A stretch of DNA of 32,178 bases from an uncultured Alphaproteobacteria bacterium (GCA_937864925.1 CALMFH010000149.1:1-32178), one strand, 5' to 3'. Positions 1-8,447 are shown, counted from the stretch's first letter. Notes: generated by a model from the letters alone, not told the origin. Program-made: numbers and translations.

Positions 1-1644
1 ATGGCCTCGACCGGCGGCCGCTACACCGTCATCACCAAGGGCCCGCTCACCGGCGCCATCGCCTGCTCGAACTCGGGCGGCTACTGGGGCGCCGAGTTGA
101 AGATGGCCGGCTGGGACATGGTCATCCTCGAGGGCCGGTCGCCGAAGCCGGTCTATCTCAAGATCGAGAACGATGCGGCCGAGCTGATCGACGCGTCCGA
201 GATCTGGGGCACGTCGGTGTGGCACACCGAGGAGCACCTGAAGAAGAAGCATCAGGACCCGCTGATGCGCGTTTCCTCGTGCGGCCGCGCCGCCGAGCAG
301 GGCTGCCTCTATTCGGCGGTGGTCAACGACCTGCATCGCGCCGCCGGCCGCTCCGGCGTCGGCACGGTGATGGCGTCGAAGAACCTCAAGGCGATCGCGG
401 TGCGCGGCACCAAGGGCGTCGCCGGCATCCGTGACCCGAAGGCCTTCATGGAGGCGACCAAGGCGGGCAAGAAGGTGCTCGCCGACAACGCCGTCACCGG
501 CCAGGGCCTGCCGGCCTACGGCACCCAGGTGCTGATGAACGTCATCAACGAGATCGGCGCCCTGCCGACCCGCAACCACAAGGACATCCAGTTCGAAGGG
601 GCGCGGGACATCTCGGCCGAAGCGATGCGCGAGAAGCGCAAGGGCGACGGCAAGACCAACCTGATCACCAATCAGGCCTGCTTCGGCTGCACCATCGCCT
701 GCGGCCGCATCTCCCAGCTCGACAAGACCCACTTCACCGTGGTCAACAAGCCGCAGTACTGGGGCGCTTCCGGCGGTCTCGAGTACGAGGCGGCCTGGGC
801 GCTGGGTGCGGCCAACGGCGTCAACGATCTCGAGGCGCTCACCTACGCCAACTTCATCGCCAACGAGGACGGTTTCGACCCGATCTCCTTCGGCGCGACG
901 GTCGGCGCGGTGATGGAGCTCTACGAGATGGGCGTCCTCACCAAGGAGCAGATCGGCATCGAGGCGCCGTTCGGCTCGGCCGCGGCGCTCGTCTTCCTCG
1001 CCGAGAAGGTGGCGTTGGGCGAGGGCTTCGGCCGCGAAGTGGCGATGGGCTCCAAGCGGCTGTGCGAGAAGTACGGTCATCCCGAACTGTCGATGTCGGT
1101 CAAGGGCCAGGAATTCCCAGCCTACGACAGCCGCGGCATCCAGGGCATGGGCCTGACCTATGCCACCTCCAACCGCGGCGCCTGCCACCTGCGCAGCTAC
1201 ACCGTGGCCTCGGAGGTGCTCGGCATCCCGATCAAGACCGACCCGCTGGCGACCGAGGGCAAGGCCGGTCTGGTCAAGGCCTTCCAGGATGCCACCGCCG
1301 CCTTCGATGCGGCCGGCATCTGCATCTTCACCTCCTTCGCCTGGACGTTGGCGGACGTCGCGCCGCAGCTGCAGGCGGCGTGTGACGGCGACTGGAGCCT
1401 GGAGAACCTGGAGAAGGTCGGCGAGCGCATCTGGAACATGGAGCGCATGTTCAACAACGCCGCCGGCTTCACCGCCAAGGATGACAGCCTGCCCAAGCGC
1501 CTGACCACCGAGCCGGCCAAGACCGGCCCGGCCAAGGGTCTGGTGAGCGGCCTCGACAAGATGCTGCCGGAATACTACGCGCTGCGCGGCTGGACCCAGG
1601 ACGGCGTGCCGACCAACGAGACGCGGGTGCGCCTCGGGTTGTGA
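1..1644 (+). CDS. Tungsten-containing aldehyde ferredoxin oxidoreductase family, catalytic subunit (AorB-like), 5'-partial
   Basis: This is the catalytic subunit of an AOR-family tungsten enzyme, which oxidises aldehydes to acids (or reduces acids) with a bis-pterin tungsten cofactor and one [4Fe-4S] cluster, in the cytoplasm. The read frame is open from base 1 and the first Met lies inside the conserved N-terminal pterin region (GPLTG, SN-GGYWG-ELK-AG), so perhaps 55-65 residues are missing upstream. Visible cluster ligands are C227-x2-C230-x3-C234 plus C441 in GICIF, a spacing close to C288/C291/C295...C494 of Pyrococcus AOR. The segment DSRGIQGMGLTYATSNRGACH is the typical second pterin-binding block. 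The next genes are a FAD/NAD oxidoreductase and a MoaD-like protein, which matches NAD-dependent AorABC systems of aromatic-degrading bacteria; an FeS subunit would be expected upstream, outside the window. The substrate cannot be read from sequence. A BamB-type benzoyl-CoA reductase subunit is a less likely alternative. Confidence 0.93.
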   Translation: MASTGGRYTVITKGPLTGAIACSNSGGYWGAELKMAGWDMVILEGRSPKPVYLKIENDAAELIDASEIWGTSVWHTEEHLKKKHQDPLMRVSSCGRAAEQGCLYSAVVNDLHRAAGRSGVGTVMASKNLKAIAVRGTKGVAGIRDPKAFMEATKAGKKVLADNAVTGQGLPAYGTQVLMNVINEIGALPTRNHKDIQFEGARDISAEAMREKRKGDGKTNLITNQACFGCTIACGRISQLDKTHFTVVNKPQYWGASGGLEYEAAWALGAANGVNDLEALTYANFIANEDGFDPISFGATVGAVMELYEMGVLTKEQIGIEAPFGSAAALVFLAEKVALGEGFGREVAMGSKRLCEKYGHPELSMSVKGQEFPAYDSRGIQGMGLTYATSNRGACHLRSYTVASEVLGIPIKTDPLATEGKAGLVKAFQDATAAFDAAGICIFTSFAWTLADVAPQLQAACDGDWSLENLEKVGERIWNMERMFNNAAGFTAKDDSLPKRLTTEPAKTGPAKGLVSGLDKMLPEYYALRGWTQDGVPTNETRVRLGL

Positions 1645-1663
1645 TCGCCGTCCGAGAAGATCG

Positions 1664-1701
1664 GACCGCGCGGGGGCTGAACTCCCCGCGCGGTCTTCCT
1701 C
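1664..1701 (+). terminator. Strong stem-loop between the catalytic and FAD subunit genes
   Basis: A perfect 12-bp inverted repeat (GACCGCGCGGGG at 1664-1675 and CCCCGCGCGGTC at 1684-1695, 8-nt loop) starts 19 bases after the stop of the catalytic subunit gene and is followed by TTCCTC. There is no long T-run, so it may act as a leaky terminator or as an mRNA 3'-end stabiliser rather than a full stop, because the next gene belongs to the same function. Confidence 0.7.
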
Positions 1702-1731
1702 GTCCGTGAATCGCCACCGGGAGCGACTTCC

Positions 1732-3045
1732 ATGAGATACGTCATCCTCGGCAACGGTCCGACCGGCGTCGTCGCCGCCGAGACCATCCGCAAGAAGTGT
1801 CCGGACGACGAGATCCTGATCGTCGGCGACGAGCACGAGCGGCCCTATTCGCGCATGGCGATCCCCTACCTGCTGGAGGGCAAGATCGCCGAGTCGGGAA
1901 CGCTGCTGCGCCACGAACGCGACCACTGGGAGCGCAACCGCATCGCGCTGGTCGAGGCGCGGGCGACCGCGATCGACGCGGTGGCACGCAACGTCACATT
2001 GTCGAACGGATCGGCGCTCGCCTACGATCGGCTGCTGATCGCCACCGGCTCGCATCCGGTCAGGCCGCCGATCCCCGGCATGGACCTGCCGGATGTGGTC
2101 TCGTGCTGGACCCTCGCCGACGCGCGCAAGATCCAGGAACGGCTCCGGCCCGGTGCCAAGGTGCTGCAGATGGGCGCCGGCTTCATCGGCATGATCATCA
2201 TGGAGGCGATCGCGACCACGGTGAACAAGACCGGCGGCAAGCTCACCGTGGTCGAGATGGGCGACCGAGTGGTGCCGCGGATGATGACCCCGGCGGCGAG
2301 CCGTCTCATCACCGAGTGGAGCGAGAAGGCCGGCGTCGAGATCCTGTGCTCGACCCGCGTCACCGCCATCGAGCGCAACGTGCCGCACGGCGGCCTGCTC
2401 ACCCCGGTCTTCAAGGACAAGAACCCCAAGGAACGGGTCACCGTCCACTTCGGCGACGGCAGCACCCGCAATTTCGACTTCGTCATCTGCGCCACCGGCG
2501 TCGCCCCGACGATCGACTATCTGAAGGGCTCCGGCGTGACGATCGGCAAGCTCGGCGGCATCGTCGTCGACGCCCACATGCAGACCACCGTGCCCGGTAT
2601 CTACGCCGCCGGCGATTGCACCGAATCCGTGGACTTCTCAACCGGCGAGCACATGGTCAACGCCATCCAACCCAATGCCGCCGATCAGGCGTTGGTCGCC
2701 GGCGCCAACATGGCCGGCGGGTCGGCGGTGACCCGCGGCGGCCTGCGGATGAACGTGCTCGAGACCTTCGGTCTGATCTCCACCTCCTACGGTCAGTGGT
2801 GGGGCGCGGATGGCGGCGAGCACGTCGAAGAGGTCGACGCCGCCGAGTTCCGTTACATCCGGCTCGAGTTCAGGGGCGATCGGGTGATCGGCGCCACCGT
2901 CGTCGGCCGGACGCACCACATCGGTGCGCTGCGCGGTCTGATCCAGACCGGCGTGAAGTTGACGCCGGAGTGGAAGGCGCGGCTGATGGCCGATCCCAAC
3001 AAGTTCATGGACGCCTATCTGGCCTGCGGCCAGTCGGCGGCCTGA
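1732..3045 (+). CDS. FAD/NAD(P)-dependent oxidoreductase, AorC-like subunit of the AOR complex
   Basis: A 437-residue pyridine-nucleotide-disulfide-type flavoprotein that would pass electrons between the AOR FeS chain and NAD(P). The N-terminus carries a GxGxxG FAD motif (VILGNGPTGVVAAE, residues 3-16). A second dinucleotide fold, QMGAGFIGM, follows near residue 145, and the C-terminal FAD signature GIYAAGDCTE lies near residue 290. There is no CxxxxC redox disulfide next to the FAD motif, so it is not a dithiol reductase and fits the NADH/ferredoxin-reductase-like branch. The ATG at 1732 is preceded by GGGAG at a good distance. It lies 87 bases after the catalytic subunit with a stem-loop between, and is followed by a MoaD-like gene. 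The role as AOR subunit is inferred from context; the fold assignment is firm. Confidence 0.88.
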   Translation: MRYVILGNGPTGVVAAETIRKKCPDDEILIVGDEHERPYSRMAIPYLLEGKIAESGTLLRHERDHWERNRIALVEARATAIDAVARNVTLSNGSALAYDRLLIATGSHPVRPPIPGMDLPDVVSCWTLADARKIQERLRPGAKVLQMGAGFIGMIIMEAIATTVNKTGGKLTVVEMGDRVVPRMMTPAASRLITEWSEKAGVEILCSTRVTAIERNVPHGGLLTPVFKDKNPKERVTVHFGDGSTRNFDFVICATGVAPTIDYLKGSGVTIGKLGGIVVDAHMQTTVPGIYAAGDCTESVDFSTGEHMVNAIQPNAADQALVAGANMAGGSAVTRGGLRMNVLETFGLISTSYGQWWGADGGEHVEEVDAAEFRYIRLEFRGDRVIGATVVGRTHHIGALRGLIQTGVKLTPEWKARLMADPNKFMDAYLACGQSAA

Positions 3046-3163
3046 GGGAGACTGCGAAAAAACACGTACGACACCCTTGACCCGCGCGGAGGCTGCGCCA
3101 GATCCGGTGATGACGGCGGGGCGACCCGCCGGACGGCCGGTCGAGGGGCTTGAGGAGGACCCG

Positions 3164-3466
3164 ATGATCCATTCTCTTCCGATGAAGGGGCTGGTGGCGG
3201 AGACCGGACGGACCATCAGGATCACGTTCAAGCTGTTCGCCCTGCTCGAGCGCTATCTGCCCGACGGTGCGAGCCGCAACGAGATCCGCCTGTCGGTACC
3301 CGACGCCACGACGCCGGGTGCCATCATCGCCGCGCTCGACCTGCCGGTGGCACTCTGCGCCCTGGTCATCCTCAACGGTGTCTTCGTCCCTCCGGAGACC
3401 CGCGACACGCAGGTCCTGGTCGACGGCGATGTTCTGGCGATCTGGCCGCCGATCGCAGGTGGCTGA
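3164..3466 (+). CDS. MoaD/ThiS-family sulfur carrier protein, AOR-associated
   Basis: A 100-residue beta-grasp protein ending in PPIAGG. The C-terminal Gly-Gly is the tail that MoaD-type proteins present as thiocarboxylate when donating sulfur to molybdopterin. I chose the ATG at 3164 because GAGGAGGA at 3152-3159 is an excellent ribosome binding site; an upstream in-frame start near 3077 would add 29 low-complexity residues. Dedicated MoaD-like proteins are common in tungsten AOR operons, where they probably serve assembly of the tungsten pterin cofactor. It is the last gene before a clear terminator at 3495-3528, so it closes the operon. A general housekeeping MoaD is less likely because no moaE or other moa gene is adjacent. 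Confidence 0.88.
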   Translation: MIHSLPMKGLVAETGRTIRITFKLFALLERYLPDGASRNEIRLSVPDATTPGAIIAALDLPVALCALVILNGVFVPPETRDTQVLVDGDVLAIWPPIAGG

Positions 3467-3494
3467 TCGTTCCCATCCCCCGCATATCGACTCA

Positions 3495-3528
3495 CCCCTG
3501 GTTCCGTCCGCGGAACCAGGGGTTCTTG
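3495..3528 (+). terminator. Intrinsic terminator closing the AOR operon
   Basis: A perfect 11-bp inverted repeat, CCCCTGGTTCC (3495-3505) and GGAACCAGGGG (3512-3522), with a 6-nt loop, is followed by TTCTTG. It lies 28 bases after the MoaD-like stop codon. It is the best Rho-independent-like structure in the window, and it also sits directly before the small ORF at 3543. Confidence 0.82.
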
Positions 3529-3542
3529 TCGTGACCTACGAG

Positions 3543-3809
3543 ATGGCGTTGACGGCGGCCGAGCTGCATCGCCTGGCAGTGCATCTCGAGGGCGGCACGG
3601 CGATGGCGCGGAGCGAACGCGCCGCGTTCGCCGAGCTCGGCGACGGTCGGCGGTGGCGGATCACGCTCGGGCCGGAACGCGAGCGACGCATCGCCCTGAT
3701 CCGCTTCCCGATCTGCGACGCCGAGATCCGGCTCGAGGGCTTCGAGCGGCCGGCGGCCGAGGCCTTCGTGGCCCGCTTCCTCAAGGTCTTCCAGAAGGGC
3801 GGCGGCTGA
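3543..3809 (+). CDS. Small protein of unknown function (88 aa) with C-terminal Gly-Gly-Gly
   Basis: I do not recognise the family. The predicted 88-residue protein looks like a real folded domain: alternating hydrophobic/charged helices (ALTAAELHRLAVHLEGG), a basic strand pair (RRWRITLGPERERRIALIRFP) and a closing helix (AEAFVARFLKVFQKGGG). It ends in three glycines, which recalls sulfur- or ubiquitin-like carriers, but the body is not an evident beta-grasp fold. A GTG at 3531 would give 92 residues and has GGGG eight to ten bases upstream. The ATG at 3543 is used here because the terminator stem-loop runs to 3522 and its tail to 3528. It directly follows the AOR operon on the same strand, so a link to that operon is possible if the terminator is leaky. 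Confidence 0.6.
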   Translation: MALTAAELHRLAVHLEGGTAMARSERAAFAELGDGRRWRITLGPERERRIALIRFPICDAEIRLEGFERPAAEAFVARFLKVFQKGGG

Positions 3810-3844
3810 CGGCGGCGGGTCGTGACCGCCCTGCCCTGTCGGCG

Positions 3845-3858
3845 GTGATCGCGATCAC
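3845..3858. repeat. Perfect 14-bp palindrome GTGATCGCGATCAC between convergent genes
   Basis: GTGATCGCGATCAC is its own reverse complement. It lies in the 53-base gap between the small plus-strand ORF and the 3' end of the minus-strand Gfo/Idh gene. It may be a protein-binding site or part of a bidirectional 3'-end structure; nothing further can be read from it. Confidence 0.45.
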
Positions 3859-3862
3859 ACGA

Positions 3863-4924
3863 TCAGTCGACCGCTTCGACCGTGACGGAGCCGCCTTCTC
3901 GGGCGGCGCGCGCGATCGCCTCGATCACCGCCAGGGTGCGGGCGCCGTCGAGGAGGCCGCATCGCGGTGTCTCGCCATGGCGGATCACCCGGCGGAAATG
4001 GGCGACCTGCTCGATCAACGGGTCGACCGGCTCGGGTGTGAGAAAGGTGCGCGCCAGCGGCTCCCACCATCCCGCCCGGTCGCCATAGCGCCACAGGGTC
4101 AGGTCGGGCAGCGACAGCGCCCCACGGGTGCCGGCGATGTGGAAACAGTGCTCGCTCTGGCGCGGGTAGTCCGGCGCCTCGCCCGAGGTCATCTCCCAGC
4201 TCCAGGGCGCCGCGGTGGTGTCCGAGAGCAGGAACGTGCCGAGGGCACCGTTCGCGAAGCGCACCAGGACCGCGGCGGTGTCCTCGACCTCGAAGCCGCG
4301 CCGAGCCGACGAGGCGATCGCCTGGACCTCGCTGATCTCTCCGACGATGGCGCGGATGAGATCGACGTCGTGGACGAGGTTGATCAGGATCGGCCCGGCG
4401 CCGGCGCGGCGGCGCCAACCGACATCGAAATAGTCGTCGGGCTTGAGGAAGAGGGTGAGACCGGAGACCGCCACCGGCGCGCCGATGTCGCCGCGGGCGA
4501 CGATCTCCTGCGCGCCGCGGACGATCGAGCCGTGGCGGCGATGATGGCCGACGAGGACGGGGACCCCGGCGTCGCGCGCCGCCGGGATCATCCGTCGGGC
4601 GGCGGCGAGGTCGCCGGCCACCGGCTTCTCCACCAGGAGCGGCAGGCGATGGGCGAGGACGGCGAGGGTGCCGGCTTCGTGCAGTTGATTGGGGGTGGCG
4701 AGGATCACGCCTTCGGGACGGGTGGCGGCGATGGCGGCTTCGAGTTCGGCGAAATGCGGCGCGCCGCATTCGGCGGCGACACCGGCCGCGGCTTCGGCCG
4801 GATCGACGATGCCGACCAGCCGACAGGCCGGATCGGCGGCGACGCGGGCGGCGTGCACACGACCGATGAGCCCGGCGCCGACGAGAAGGATGCGGACGGG
4901 ATCTTCGAACTCGCCCAGGTTCAT
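3863..4924 (-). CDS. Gfo/Idh/MocA family NAD(P)-dependent oxidoreductase
   Basis: A 353-residue two-domain dehydrogenase. The N-terminal Rossmann fold shows VRILLVGAGLIGRVHAARV (residues 10-28), then VGIVDPAEAA, and the family EKP motif (LLVEKPVAGDL, near residue 138) whose Lys is usually catalytic. The C-terminal alpha/beta domain contains GPILINLVHDVDLIRAIVG, the usual substrate-site helix with Asp/His. Such enzymes oxidise or reduce cyclic polyols, sugars and inositols. The gene is last in the minus-strand series quiC1-binding protein-Liv permeases-Liv ATPases, starting 40 bases after livF, so it probably acts on the transported compound. The exact substrate is unknown. Its antisense strand holds long open frames that are GC-driven shadows. 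Confidence 0.88.
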   Translation of the reverse strand: MNLGEFEDPVRILLVGAGLIGRVHAARVAADPACRLVGIVDPAEAAAGVAAECGAPHFAELEAAIAATRPEGVILATPNQLHEAGTLAVLAHRLPLLVEKPVAGDLAAARRMIPAARDAGVPVLVGHHRRHGSIVRGAQEIVARGDIGAPVAVSGLTLFLKPDDYFDVGWRRRAGAGPILINLVHDVDLIRAIVGEISEVQAIASSARRGFEVEDTAAVLVRFANGALGTFLLSDTTAAPWSWEMTSGEAPDYPRQSEHCFHIAGTRGALSLPDLTLWRYGDRAGWWEPLARTFLTPEPVDPLIEQVAHFRRVIRHGETPRCGLLDGARTLAVIEAIARAAREGGSVTVEAVD

Positions 4925-4964
4925 CGATCGGTTCCTCCCTGCGGTCGCGCCGCTTCCTTCGCCG

Positions 4965-5711
4965 TCACGCTGCCGCCGTCTCGGTGAGCGTCCCGCCGAG
5001 GAAGAGCTGGCCGACGCGCGGATCGTGGAGGATCGTGTCGGCGCGGTCGAACATTCGGGTCCGGCCGAGTTCGAGCACCAGACCCCAGTCGGACATGGCG
5101 AGGGCGGAGCGGGCGTTCTGCTCGATCATCAGAATGGAAACACCCAGATCGCGCTGCTCGATGAGGAAACGGAAGGTCTCCTCCACCAGGAGCGGCGACA
5201 GGCCGATCGACGGTTCGTCGATCAGGATCAGCTTCGGATCGAGCAGCAGGCCGCGGGCGATCTCGAGCTGCTTCTGCTGACCGCCGGAAAGCGTGCCGGC
5301 CTGGACGGCGCGCTTCTCGCGCAGTGCCGGGAAGCGGTCGAGTGCCCTCTCGATGCGGGCGGGCATGTCGGTCAGATGGCGCCCCGCGGCGATGCCGCCG
5401 AGCTCGATGTTGTGGAAGACGGAGAGCTCGGGGAAGATGTTGCGGCCCTGCGGCACGTAGCAGATGCCGGCCTCGAGCAGGGCCCGCGGCTCGAGGTTGG
5501 TGACATCGCGGCCGTCGAACACCACGCGGCCCTCCCGTGCCGGAAGAAGCCCGAACAAGGTCTTGAAGACGGTCGATTTTCCGGCGCCGTTCGGACCGAT
5601 CACGGTGGTGATCGAGCCACGTGGCACCGCGAAGGTGGTGCCGTTGAGGATGGTCATCTTGCCGTAGCCGGCGACGAGGCCTTCGACCTTCAGGATGGGG
5701 GCTTCGGTCAT
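4965..5711 (-). CDS. livF: Branched-chain-type ABC transporter ATP-binding protein LivF
   Basis: A 248-residue ABC ATPase of the HAAT (Liv) class that energises uptake through the LivHM-type permease pair at the inner membrane. It shows Walker A GPNGAGKST (residues 38-46), the signature LSGGQQKQLEIARGLL, Walker B LILIDEPSIGLSP, and the H-loop region replaced by LMIEQNAR, as is normal in LivF. Its ATG follows the livG stop by three bases. HAAT systems move branched-chain amino acids but also urea, amides and aromatic or hydroaromatic acids; here the operon begins with quiC1, so an aromatic/hydroaromatic acid is a fair guess. Confidence 0.93.
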   Translation of the reverse strand: MTEAPILKVEGLVAGYGKMTILNGTTFAVPRGSITTVIGPNGAGKSTVFKTLFGLLPAREGRVVFDGRDVTNLEPRALLEAGICYVPQGRNIFPELSVFHNIELGGIAAGRHLTDMPARIERALDRFPALREKRAVQAGTLSGGQQKQLEIARGLLLDPKLILIDEPSIGLSPLLVEETFRFLIEQRDLGVSILMIEQNARSALAMSDWGLVLELGRTRMFDRADTILHDPRVGQLFLGGTLTETAAA

Positions 5712-5714
5712 GGA

Positions 5715-6458
5715 TCAGTGTCCCAGATAGGCTTCGACGACGGCGGGATCGGCGCGAACCTCGGCCGGCGTGCCCTGAGCGAGGACACGGCCCTCGGCCA
5801 TGACGACGACGCGCGAGCACAGGCTCATGACGAAGTCCATGTTGTGCTCGATGACGACGAAGGTCGCCCCCTGCTCGCGGTTGATCGCCTCGAGCCGCTC
5901 CTTCAGCGCCGCCAACATGGTCAGGTTGACGCCGCCGGCCGGCTCGTCGAGCAGCACCAGCTTCGGCCCGGCCATGAAGGCCATCGCCGCATCGAGCAGC
6001 TTCTGCTGGCCGTAGGAGAGACCGCCGGCCTTCTGGTCGGCGAGGTGCTCGAGCTTGAAGAAGGCGATCATCCGGTTCGCCGCGTCGGTCAGACCGGCGT
6101 CGCCGCGGCCGAAGAGGCGGGTGAGCTTGGTGCCCCGGTGCTCCTGGCCGGCGAGGATGAGGTTCTCGCGCACCGACAGGGTCGGGAACACCTGGAGGAG
6201 CTGGAAGGTGCGGCTGACCCCGAGCCGGTTGAGCTGGGAGGGATAGAGCCCGGTGACCGGCCGGCCCTCCAGCAGCACTTCGCCGTCGGTCGGGGTGAGC
6301 TGACCGAGGATGCAGTTGAACAGAGTCGACTTGCCACAGCCGTTGGGGCCGATGATGCCGAGGATCTCGCCCTGGTTCACGTGGAAGTCGACGCCGTCGA
6401 CGGCGCGAATGCCGCCGAAGTACTTCTTCATGCCCTTCACTTCGAGAACGCGGGTCAT
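5715..6458 (-). CDS. livG: Branched-chain-type ABC transporter ATP-binding protein LivG
   Basis: A 247-residue ABC ATPase, partner of LivF. Walker A is GPNGCGKST, the signature is LSYGQQKLLDAAMAFM and Walker B is LVLLDEPAGGVN, followed by VVIEHNMDFVMSLCSRVVVMAEGRVLAQGTP, a typical LivG C-terminal run. Its start overlaps the livM stop in an ATGA arrangement, which indicates translational coupling. Length and motifs match the family; the substrate is set by the binding protein, not by this subunit. Confidence 0.93.
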   Translation of the reverse strand: MTRVLEVKGMKKYFGGIRAVDGVDFHVNQGEILGIIGPNGCGKSTLFNCILGQLTPTDGEVLLEGRPVTGLYPSQLNRLGVSRTFQLLQVFPTLSVRENLILAGQEHRGTKLTRLFGRGDAGLTDAANRMIAFFKLEHLADQKAGGLSYGQQKLLDAAMAFMAGPKLVLLDEPAGGVNLTMLAALKERLEAINREQGATFVVIEHNMDFVMSLCSRVVVMAEGRVLAQGTPAEVRADPAVVEAYLGH

Positions 6459-7459
6459 CGGGCCTCACTCCCTTCGAGCATCGGACGGGCGGCGTCGCGC
6501 AGGGCGGCGGCACGGCGCTGGGAGAGACGATCGCGAGCCCGCTCGACCAGGCCCAGGATGCCGGTCGGGCAGATCACCAGCAGCACCAACACCACCGAGG
6601 CATAGACGACCAGGTACCAGCCGCCGGTCACCCGCAGCAGTTCGGGCAGAACGAAGGAGAGGAAGGCACCGACGAAGGGCCCGAGGAAGAAGCCGGAGCC
6701 GCCGACCACCACCGTCAGCAGCATGACGAAGGAGGCGGAGATGGCGAAGGGGGCGGGATCGATGAACTCGACCAGCGGTGCGTAGAGCGCGCCGGCGAAA
6801 CCGCCCCAGGCCGAGCCGATGGCGAAGGCCATCAGCGTGTAGGTGCGGATGTCGACGCCGAGGCTCGCCGCTCGCATCCAGTTCTCGCGCAGCGCCAGGA
6901 AGGCGCGGCCCCAGGGCGAGCGCAGTAGCCACCACATCGCCAACGACAGAACCACCGTCACCACCAGTACGAAGCGGTAGAACGGCAGGGCACGCGACAG
7001 ATCGAGGCCGAAGATCACCGGCCGCGGGATGTTGGAGAAACCGTAGACGCCGCCGGTCAGCCATTCCTCGTTGCGGGCGACGAGGAAGACGAACATGGCG
7101 AAGGCCAGCGTGACGAAGGCGAGATAGTGGAACTTCACCCGGAGCGCCGGGAAGCCCAGCACCACACCGACGGCGAAGGACAGCGCCCCGGAGGCGAGGA
7201 AGGCGAGCGGCCAGGAGACGCCGAAGGTCTTGGTCAGGATCGCCGTGGTGTAGGCGCCGATACCGATGAAGCCCGCTTGCGCCAGGGATTTGAGGCCGGC
7301 GTAGCCGAGTGTCAGGTTCAGCCCCATGGCGGCGATCGACATCACCAGCCACAGCGAGACGACATAGAGGCCGTAGGCCTTGAAGCCGGCGGGGGCGAAC
7401 CACAGGATCGGCGCGGCGAGAAGGATCACCGCCAGATTGGGATCGAGACGGGTCGTCAT
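6455..7459 (-). CDS. livM: Branched-chain-type ABC transporter permease LivM
   Basis: A 334-residue polytopic membrane protein with about nine to ten hydrophobic segments. It contains the LivM hallmark GLNLTLGYAGLKSLAQAGFIGIGAYTTA near residues 46-73 and the coupling-loop region NWMRAASLGVDIRTYTLMAFAIGSAWGGFAGALY. It forms the inner-membrane channel with LivH. The start overlaps the livH stop (ATGA) and the end overlaps livG (ATGA), so livH-livM-livG are translationally coupled. The C-terminal tail after the last membrane segment (ERARDRLSQRRAAALRD) is charged and cytoplasmic. Confidence 0.93.
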   Translation of the reverse strand: MTTRLDPNLAVILLAAPILWFAPAGFKAYGLYVVSLWLVMSIAAMGLNLTLGYAGLKSLAQAGFIGIGAYTTAILTKTFGVSWPLAFLASGALSFAVGVVLGFPALRVKFHYLAFVTLAFAMFVFLVARNEEWLTGGVYGFSNIPRPVIFGLDLSRALPFYRFVLVVTVVLSLAMWWLLRSPWGRAFLALRENWMRAASLGVDIRTYTLMAFAIGSAWGGFAGALYAPLVEFIDPAPFAISASFVMLLTVVVGGSGFFLGPFVGAFLSFVLPELLRVTGGWYLVVYASVVLVLLVICPTGILGLVERARDRLSQRRAAALRDAARPMLEGSEAR

Positions 7460-8334
7460 ACCGTGCGCTCCTCGCGGCGGCCGAGGAGACCCTCCGGCTT
7501 GAACAGGATGAAGACGACGAGCAGGGCGAGCGGCACCGCGGTGCGATAGCCGGACGAGACGTAGGCGGCGGCGAGATTGTCGACGAGGCCGACGACGAAG
7601 CCACCGGCGAGTGCGCCGCGCACCTGATTGAAGCCGCCGACGATCGCCGCGATGAAGGCGGAGAGGCCGATGAACTCGCCGTTGGAGAACTTCGCCAGAT
7701 AGATCGGCGAGATCAGATAGGAGGCGAGCGCCGCCAGCGCCGCGTTGATCAGGAAGGTCAGGAGGATCATCCGTTCGACCCGGATGCCGAGGATGCGGGC
7801 GACGGTCGGGTTCTGCGCGGTGGCCTGCATGGTGCGGCCGAGGCGGGTGCGATCGACGAAGAGCTGCAGCGCCACGATCGCCGCCACCGCCACGACGAAG
7901 ACGGCGATGTCACGCAGCGAGACCGCGGCGCCGACGATCGAGACGACGCCTTCCGGCACCATCGAGGGGAACTGCGCCGCCTGGGCCGAGTATCCGTCCT
8001 TGGCGCCCTCCTTCATCAGGATCGACAGCGCCATGGTGGCGATGGCGAGCGGCAGCACACCGTGCTTGAGCATCGGGTCGACCAGGAAGCGCTTGAAGCC
8101 GAAGCCGAAGAGCGCCAGGAACGCCGCGGTCGCCACGATCAGCGCCACCCAGAAGGGCAGATGCAACAGGTCGCGGGCGGCGAGCGCCAGGATCGCCGGC
8201 AGCATGACGAACTCGCCCTGGGCGAAGTTGATCGTCTGCGAGGTCTGCCACACCAGGGTGAAGCCGATCGCCGCCAGGGCGTAGATCGCGCCCGTGGCGA
8301 GACCGGCGATCAGGAGTTGGATGAGCTGATCCAT
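7456..8334 (-). CDS. livH: Branched-chain-type ABC transporter permease LivH
   Basis: A 292-residue inner-membrane permease. Near the N-terminus it has GLATGAIYALAAIGFTLVWQTSQTINFAQGEFVMLPA, the LivH signature. The EAA-like coupling loop is TAQNPTVARILGIRVERMI, and the protein ends with FKPEGLLGRREERTV, also typical. It pairs with LivM. A 198-base gap with a stem-loop at 8448-8480 separates it from the upstream binding-protein gene, a usual arrangement that lets the binding protein be made in excess. Confidence 0.93.
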   Translation of the reverse strand: MDQLIQLLIAGLATGAIYALAAIGFTLVWQTSQTINFAQGEFVMLPAILALAARDLLHLPFWVALIVATAAFLALFGFGFKRFLVDPMLKHGVLPLAIATMALSILMKEGAKDGYSAQAAQFPSMVPEGVVSIVGAAVSLRDIAVFVVAVAAIVALQLFVDRTRLGRTMQATAQNPTVARILGIRVERMILLTFLINAALAALASYLISPIYLAKFSNGEFIGLSAFIAAIVGGFNQVRGALAGGFVVGLVDNLAAAYVSSGYRTAVPLALLVVFILFKPEGLLGRREERTV

Positions 8335-8447
8335 CGGGGATCCTCGGGGTTCGATGATGCCGCTGCGCCGTGACGCGACCCGTCGTACGGTGAATGCCGA
8401 GGCATCCGCCGCTCGGGCGTCTTGGTCGAGGTTCGAACTGGGGAAGA

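Noticed and set aside
4689-6605. Very long plus-strand open frame antisense to livF/livG and the Gfo/Idh gene
   Set aside because: It is a GC-driven shadow: the minus strand carries full ABC ATPase and dehydrogenase motifs, and the plus-strand translation is repetitive in Gly/Glu/Asp/Arg without domain structure. The same holds for 8683-10185, 10295-12025 and 24490-25944.
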